A stretch of 64,000 bases of DNA from Linyphia triangularis (taxonomy: Eukaryota > Arthropoda > Arachnida > Araneae > Linyphiidae), in NCBI GenBank assembly GCA_963978545.1, contig OZ021732.1:49514714-49578713 (forward strand). Reading direction: 5' to 3'. A program made the position numbers and the translations under genes. The first letter of the stretch is position 1; every line of letters begins with the position of its first letter. The notes beneath the pieces are model-generated. The model did no database searches, had not been told where the DNA came from, and was given only the letters and a program-made list of their open reading frames with translations. Below, piece by piece: positions 38,401 to 47,169 of the stretch.

Positions 38401-41400
38401 TAACTAATGACGGCAGATTACACTCATGTTAAGAAGTTTAGAATAATTGCCATTTTTTTTTTAAATATTTCGAAAAAAAAAAATACATTATAATGGAATG
38501 AAATTTGGTTCACTAGTGAAAATATATTGAAGCATAAATAATAAAAAAAAAAAAATAAAAAAAAAAAAAAAAAAAAATTGCTTTCTTATCCAAACAATTG
38601 GATTAGCAGAAAAATTACAAGAAAATGGTTCTCAGTTTCACTGAATTAATCAATGTTTCTTAACATGTTTTGTAGTGGACAGGCTACTAACAAGTGAAAG
38701 CCATATTGAAGTAAATATTTACAATGGGCAATTGGATCCAATAGTTAATATTCTAGGTAAGTTAATGAGTGGTTATGTATTTCCCTTTTTTTTCCCTCTC
38801 ACTATCTCCTCAATGTCTACTGTGATACTTTACAATACTGGCTCTTCAAAATGCTATTTTGGGATAAAATTTTACTCTAATAAATTAACTTCAAAATTAA
38901 AATTCTCACTCAGGTTTAATTATGTATAGGTGTCTTAAAGTGGATCAACAGGTTGAAGTGGTCAGGTTTAAATGGATTTCAAACTGCATTTAAGCAGCCA
39001 ATCATGTCTCCCGGAAATCGCACGGAAGGATTTTTAAAATCCTACAAGCAGTTGCATTTCTTCTGGATTCTGAAGGCGGGACATTATGTAAGTATTTTGA
39101 TTGTTTACTCAAGTTAAAACTTAACAGTGTATTATATGCATTTGTCCAACATAGTTTATGCAATATTGGCCAGCGATTTATTTATTTTTCGTTAAATACC
39201 TTGATCAGTGGGAAATAAATTTTATCATGGCTTAAAAAATTTCATATTTTACTACTACTAAGCCTTAATACTAAATAAAAAATATATGGCAGTGATTCGA
39301 TATGTTATTCTGCATGGTAGCTTAATATCTATTCTATAAAAAATATCCAAACAAAAATATAGATGAATGAGAATTGAAGGCGTAAATGGGTCAAGAAGGT
39401 TCGTAATGGGTGCCACCAGATGGGTGCAAGAAGGTGCACTATCATCACCCTGACTTTTGAAAATTATGGAAAAGTTGGTTAAAGTAACCCTATTTGCATA
39501 AATAAAGAAGTGTAATACAGACATAAAGTTATTTATTTGATCAGAAAATTACTATATATACACCTTTTAATTATCATTTATTAGGAAATCCATTTGACAT
39601 TTTTGAAAAATCAAGGTTTGATCACAAACTTTTACCTCACTGTACCTCCTCGAATCCCATTTGGCTCAACAATATTGAGGACTTTATAGTTATCAAGATA
39701 AAAGGACCAATATCTTCTTCCTGTGTCCGACTTCTGACTGTGTCTTCCAAACTGTATCTATCCAGTGCAGCGAAAGGCTGCACTAGATAGAAGACTCAGG
39801 AAGAGGATTATTAGGACAACCGGTGCCAACAACAAGCTATAGGGCCAACGAAGAAGAATTTATATGTATTACAAACTAAAATAAAACAAATATATATATA
39901 TATATATATTTTTTTTTTAAATTAGGTCTTCTAAACAAATTATTCGTAATTATTCACCTGTAAAAAATTCCGCCAAGCATCCAAGAGGTTTGTAATAAAA
40001 ACTAACTATTGAGTTGGTTGGTTGTATTCAGATTATCTGGCGTCGTCAGCAACACGAGGGCTATAATGCGCCGAAACATTTCGTCATTTGACAAACCAAC
40101 ATACATTTACAAACACCCATGCCAAACACGGGACTCGAACCCGCAACCTCGCGGTCTAGAAGCCAGCACGCTAACCACTATACCGTTTGGTTGGCACTAA
40201 CTATTGAGATATTCACTCTTATGTTTACCTTTGTATTATTTTATAAATAAAAATGTCTCTTTCACTAGTCAAAATATCCATCTTTTGTCACGCACCCTGT
40301 CAAGGCCTATTCTAAGGAAATTTTACGACTGCCTAAACGTCCGATCCCTCCTCCTCCCCCCCCCCCTCCTCCACATTATTACTCCAAACACAGAATGAAA
40401 AAAAAAAAAAAAGATTTATTAAAGAGCCTCATGAGGATATTTTCACCTCCTGAATGGAATCGACCCCTGCTCGCTGTCTATCAATAAGTCATTTATACGT
40501 TTATAATTTCAGGTCATCCTGATTTTAAATTTAACTCCATAAGTTTTTACAATTTAAACCTAATTATTTAACATAAAATTCTACCAAAATCGAAGCGTTA
40601 TGTGAGCGACTCACCGCCGGAACGGTTCTTCGTTTGCAAAAAGGAGTTGAAATTGTTTTGATTACGTCAGATAGTCACTGTCAATTATTGGGTTGCCTGG
40701 TGAAAGTTTTTCTTGTTTTCCTCAGTTCGAGACACAAATGTGGATTAGCTTTCTTTCGAAAAGGCATTTCCCTTTGAAACGTATTTGGAACATACATTCG
40801 GAGAAGTATGCTGCCGTCATAAGTTAAAAAGCCGTGAATCCAAAACAATTTAATTGCAAATATTTTGACACTTTCCGATTAATCCATCGAAAATAATATT
40901 TTTATTTTATTAAATGGCTCAAGTTTTTTGGTCATACAAACCTATACAACAATTTAAAAAAAAAAAATGTAATTTCAAAAGACGAATACAAAAGTATGCA
41001 ATTGACTTCAAAATATGCAATTGAATTTTTTGAGATTTTGGGCTCTTTGCTAATGACTGCAGTATAGCCCCCGTATATTACTTGCTCCAAAGAAAATTAA
41101 ATCTAAAACCTACCGACCAAATCCAATTTCGCTATTGGGTAATTCCACATCAAATCAACCAATGGTCAAATCGGCAGGTCAATGAAATTTATTAATTTTT
41201 GGTGTAAATGTAGTATTAGTACATTGAATTAAAAAAATCATATTTTGAGATTTTTTTCAAAGTTAGTTTCAAAGTTATGTATTTTTGAAAATTTGAAAAA
41301 TTCACAAATTTTGCATCATTTAACTATCTTTAAATGGTTGTAACTCAAGAACTAATCGACCTAAAGAGCTGAAATTTATGTCAGTTTATTCAGTTTTATA

Positions 41401-44363
41401 TTGTCTTTGATAAAATATATAACACATGACTAAGTGTTTTTTAAACAATATTTATTTTTTTAATTAAAAAAAGTTTTTTTTTTATAATTTAAAATCGGAA
41501 TTTTATTTTTTTTTGAAAAAAATATATTATATTTAATCATCTTTTACAAACATTCTTGCAAAATTTCAAGATGGTACTCCCATGGTATCATAGGGAAAAA
41601 AAATTCTGTAGGTAACTCTCTGGCTGACGCACGGGACATTTTGGCTCTTTTTTCTACTCGTAAATTGATAAGATTTATAAAACTAAGGTGAATCTAATAG
41701 TTATGTTTTCATTTTATATTATATTACTTGGTGACAAAGTTATATGGAAAAATAATTATTTTAACTAGGTCAAATATGCATTTATATCGTCTGACGCACA
41801 GGATACGGACGTGTCCCGTGCGTCAGACGATATAAATGCATACGTAACCTAGTTAAAATATAAGTTATATAATTTTCCATATAATATAATTTTCCATATA
41901 ACTTTGTCCCCAAGTAGAGCTATATGAAACAAAGCAAAATTGCTAGATTGATAATGATTTTAGAATTCTAATTTATGAGTAGAAAAAAGAGCTAAAATGT
42001 CTTGTGCTTAAAGCAGAGAATTGCTCATGTATGATTGTCTGCACAATTTTTATATGAAAAAAAAAACAACATTTTGTTAAAAATTAATTTAAGTATCGAA
42101 TGTGGCCCATTTGAGTATAAAATACTGTTTTCTAGTCATGTAATTAAATATCAATATTCAGATGAAATAATAGTCTGCCATTTGTTACACTAATATTTGA
42201 AGAAAAAGGTGTCTTGTCGATTCCAGACTCAAAACTTGGTAAAAGTTTATCTCCTCAAACAATTATTTCAGTAAAGAATTTTTATGACGATGATGAAGTA
42301 AGCAGACAAATGCCTGGGAAAAAGGACTATGTTTCTGTGGGGAAGGATGCTTTAGGTAAGACAGTTCATATACAAAAGAGACTAATTTTGGGAAACTTAC
42401 AAGAAGTTAATTGGCTTTTCAAAATTTGCAGAGTTGAGACTGAAAAACTATAAGATTGCTTGTGTCAGTGGTACACATTCTGTGTGTGTCTGCATAGCAC
42501 ACCATAATATTAAATTGATGATTGCATTAAATTGATGATTGCTAGAGGTAATTTACGTAAAATCAAACTACCTAAATCTGATAATCCTCTTACAACATAT
42601 AATGAATGCATGGCTAACATTATGTGCAATCCCCTCCAGCACAGTCATGGGTTTTAAACAACTATGAAAACTGTTCCAAAATTGATGATTTTAAAGAAGC
42701 TCTGATGGGATGTCTTGCAGAAGATATGAATGATGAAAAATGTCACGTATAAACAAAGGTTTACTGTTGATCGTTGCCCCTTTGAGACCATTACTAAACC
42801 ACTGAAAGATTTTATGCAAGAGTTTGGTAACCAAATAACACATCTAAAACAACAATAAAAAAAAAATTCTGAGAAGAATGGTCACTAGAAAAAAATGATT
42901 CTTTTAAAAGATCAAGTTAAAGAAGAGGTTAAAGTTTCTTTCCTTCATCCAAAAGGACTATCAATATCATTCACATATCCAAGAAAAGCAGAAATTTTGA
43001 CAGTTCCAAAAAACTTTATTTTGTGTAAATTGGAATCCTATTACTACAACACGTTGAACATGCTAAGTCACGAAACAGGAGATGATAAGAGCTACAAAAA
43101 TGTTGCTCCAGAAATAAATATACTCGTTTTAAGATGGCTGCTTCATTGCAGCAATGTGGGAGTTTAACTTAGCAAACTTTTAGCATTAGAATGTAATTAA
43201 ACGGTTTATTTTTGAAGTTCACCACCTTATATTGTTTACCTATTACAACCCTTAAGTTTAAATGGAAATGTGCAAGAGTTTCACAGAATTTACAAACATA
43301 TAGAACAGATATTTTTATTACCGTAGAATAGTAATAAAAGTACTGTAAATGTTTGGAAAAAATGTTGCTGTAAAATGGTTAATTTAACCAAATAAATAAA
43401 ATATAACAAAATAAACACTCATATTTTTGTTTGGTAAGTAAGCTAAACTTGCATAAATGGAAAATATTATTATTTTAAACATGAATTTATATTCAAATTA
43501 CTTTTTAACATCAGATAATAGGGTTTTATAGAAAAAAATAGCCAAACCTACATACAGATATAATTTTTTTTGTTTATGATAAAATAAGAGTACCATCATG
43601 AAATTTGGTGAAAATGTTCTTTAGAGATGGCCAAATATAATATGTTTTTTTCAAAAAAATTAAAAATTCCGTTTTAAAGTTTTTGAAAAATGTATAAAAC
43701 AAATTTACAAAAAAAAATATTGTTTCAAGTAAATTGATCATGTTATATATTCATTGAAAGACAGAAAAAAACTGAACAAAATGACACAAATACCAACCCT
43801 TTAGGTCAAATAGTTCCAAAGTTACAGCCATTTAAAGATTGTGAAACTATGCAACATTCGGGAATTTTTCAAAATTTAAAAAATTCGTAACTATGGAAGG
43901 AATTGACGAAATTTTTTTTTAATCTCACTGTTTTCATCTCAGAAGTAAGTTCAACACACACACAAAATATTAAAACATTCCTACACTTTGAGTTGAAAAA
44001 TTATTATTTTATTGGTTGATTTCGTGTGGAATGACCCTATTTGTAAAAAAAAAAGCATTATTTTATGCCTAAAATATAACTTGAAAGAGATATTGTACAC
44101 TTCTTCGGTACAGATTTCTAAGGATGTTCATTCAGAGAAATTTTTTTAATTTAATTACCTTGCCGAAACCTTTAATTTGGTATCTAGCACGGTTCTGTAA
44201 CATTTGTGATTGAGGTTTATAAGTATTCCTATAAGATTTTCATCCCCATTATTTATGTCAGCGTTCGCCACTAACTTTTAGAGGCGGGCAATATGACTTA
44301 TGATGGAGCTCTTCGCGGGCCGGATACACCAATATATGTTTCGTTTATTATTATAAAACTAAA

Positions 44364-44445
<82 letters not shown>

Positions 44446-47137
44446 AAACCACAATTAATATTTGCTTTTTTTTTTAATCTTCTGTGCTGCCGGCGGGCCG
44501 CAGAAAAAGCTGTCGCTAGCCGCGTAGTGGCGAACGCTGATTTATGTATTTCTATTGATTCTATGAATACGAATATGTCTCGATAATATTATATATTTGC
44601 AAAATAAATTTTCTAAAACATTTTGAAAAATTATGAATAAGAATTGTTTTTAATTTATCCAAACTTCGTGTTATCCTTACCAGTAAATGTCGAATGCCTT
44701 TTAAAGATGAGTGAATCAATGATGATATTTAAAATTGTATTTAAATTCGACGTGAAACAATAGTTTCACTAAATAAAAAATTCGATAGGTTTTATATAAA
44801 AAAAACTAGTACTCTGAAGAACTAAACTATCACTTGATAATTTTTCTTCTCATCTAATTATGGTAAAATTATAAACAAGATTTCTGATACATCGTTATAC
44901 CCCTATGAGAGTTAATTTTTTTTTCTATAATATGCATAAACCATTAGGTTTATTCGATAATTTTTACATAAAAAAAGTTGGGCATACCTTTTCAATATCG
45001 TCAATACAGAAGATACTCTACTAGCATTGTAAAAACAATATTTGAACAAGCCTACTGTCTACAACCACTTGTTACCATGAGGTTGGCTGTGTTTGACATT
45101 CAAGGACACTCCTGTTAATATTTCTTTTTATGATCTCTAGGGAAGAGCAAAAAAAAAAAAAAAAAAAAAACACCATCGTTTCCACTCGGTTGGGGGAATC
45201 CAGTAATTCTATATAAGCGACCTCATGGCCAAAATAGAACTGTATAAGATAACATTGTTGACCTAACAACCCCTTTTAAAGACTGGGACCAAGACCCTAA
45301 AGACGATAGGGGGTAGGGGGTGCCCTCCCTTGGCTATTTCTTTTCAAACTGTGGTGGAAGGGGACCAATTAACCAAGTCCAGCTGAAGGAAAGGGGGAGG
45401 GCTTTTTCTGGGGGTCATCTTCACCACGCTACTCTCTCCCCTTTTCCCCTCTCCTCCTCTTTCTACACTTACAAGTCAATTTTTCCCCCCACTAATATGA
45501 CTATCTTCGCAGATAAGAATTGGAAGGGCCTGAATGGTGATGGTCACAGGGGATGCTTACAAGAAACTGTGGAATAACGAATTCATCTATAATAGGGTGG
45601 TCCTTTATTTTTCAATTTCCTTTTTTCTCACCACCCAATTTTTTTTTACTTTGACTATAAAGAGATTATTAAGTCCATTTTTTAAAAAAAAAATCAAAGT
45701 GGTTTACCCAGGAAACAACAAACTTGAAGTTCGCATCCTGAAGCCGCATTTTACTGTATTGCGCTGTATCACTGACCATTTTGCTTGTACGTTACATAAA
45801 CACGGACAACTGTCAAATACTAAGAAATTATTGCAGAATGACATAATTGCACTCAGAATGGAGTATTAAGGGGTTGAATTTTACTACACTTCTGTGAGTT
45901 GAAGGAGAGTGGCAAAAATCTAGTATCCCTCGACTATTCCACACTTAATTCAGTGTAGATTTCAATTTGAAGTTGTTGTTATTCTTTGTTTCAAATATGG
46001 CGAGTAGTTTTAGAAGCAATACAGGTAACACAGTTTTAATCAGTAAAGTTCATCACTAGATAACAGGTTACAAATTATATATAAATCAACAACTTTTGTC
46101 AGTCTTGCTGTACATCGAACTAGAGATAAAGCTAACGATCGGTGAAAGTCTTATTCGAATTAATTGCACGAGAGTGCTTAATATTTTGGTGCTCCCATAG
46201 CATTTATTACTGACTAATAGCTGATCAAATGGAATAAATGGCTGGAAAATAAATGTTGTATTTCCGTTGTAAAGTCATTACATAAGTTGTGAGTACTTAA
46301 AAATGAACTATCTCAAGCCACAAGCAGTGCAGACATCAAGCTTTAAAACATGTACTATAAAATAAAACTATATCCATAAGAAGAATTTTCAGCATGAGAA
46401 AACATTTTTAGATGAGGCTTCCAACAACAAAGAATTTGAAAAAACGCTTATTATTTTTAAAAAGAACAAGAGTAAAGCAAAATAACTCTAAAAAGGATTT
46501 TTGGGAACGCATTGGATTCTGCATAATATTTTTATGGGAAAATGTTAACTCAAAAATAAAACCACAATGAAAACATGCTATATGGTATTTTCCCTCACTA
46601 TCAAAAATAATTCAGTTCACTTTCAAATTTCAGATAGATTAAAGGTAAATGAAAGAAATAGCCATGTGTGAGTTTTCGAATACACCAATTGTTTCCGAGA
46701 GTTAACTCTGATTAGAATCACCTTATTGTATAATGGTATTTAGTAGATATTTTTTTTTCTAAACCATAGCCAACTCAATTGTGCTGAGAGATGGTCGTTA
46801 TTTTATATCTGTAATATTTTAATACATTATGTGTGATGCACATTACGATTGCTTTGAAAATAAGACATTTAACTGTAATAAAGGAAATGATTTGAAATTG
46901 AAACACAAATTTGTAAGTTTTAACATTGTTATAAGTAAAATACTGAAATAGATTTTTATAAATAATAAAAATCGAATTCACAGGATTAATCTTTCATATA
47001 AATATTATTTTAGATTAGAAAATTATCGTTTGTATCAGTCAAAAGTTTGAATCTGTTTAAGGAACTGTAATAGGATTTTTAAATGTATCGTGCCCACTTT
47101 TCTAGAAAGCTAATATTTCTTATAAACATGTCAAACA

Positions 47138-47169
<32 letters not shown>

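Larger units (their letters stand above)
41137..44037. mobile_element. DNA transposon with very long TIRs, 2.9 kb, family unknown
   Basis: Left end GGGTAATTCCACATCAAATC; the right end in reverse complement is GGGTCATTCCACACGAAATC. Similarity continues inwards for several hundred bases (blocks such as TGTAACTCAAGAACTA..TCGACCTAAAG on the left and CTTTAGGTCAAATAGTTCCA on the right). The 4-bp TSD TATT flanks both sides (41133-41136, 44038-44041). Inside are a palindrome (41625-42010) and decayed plus-strand ORFs. Inserted in the 7.8-kb hAT. I cannot assign the superfamily; a TTAA-like 4-bp target hints at Kolobok-type elements, but this is a guess. Confidence 0.75.

Noticed and set aside
45320..45869. 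Two overlapping plus-strand ORFs in the hAT interior
   Set aside because: Low-complexity poly-C/poly-G/poly-T content and no motif; likely chance.
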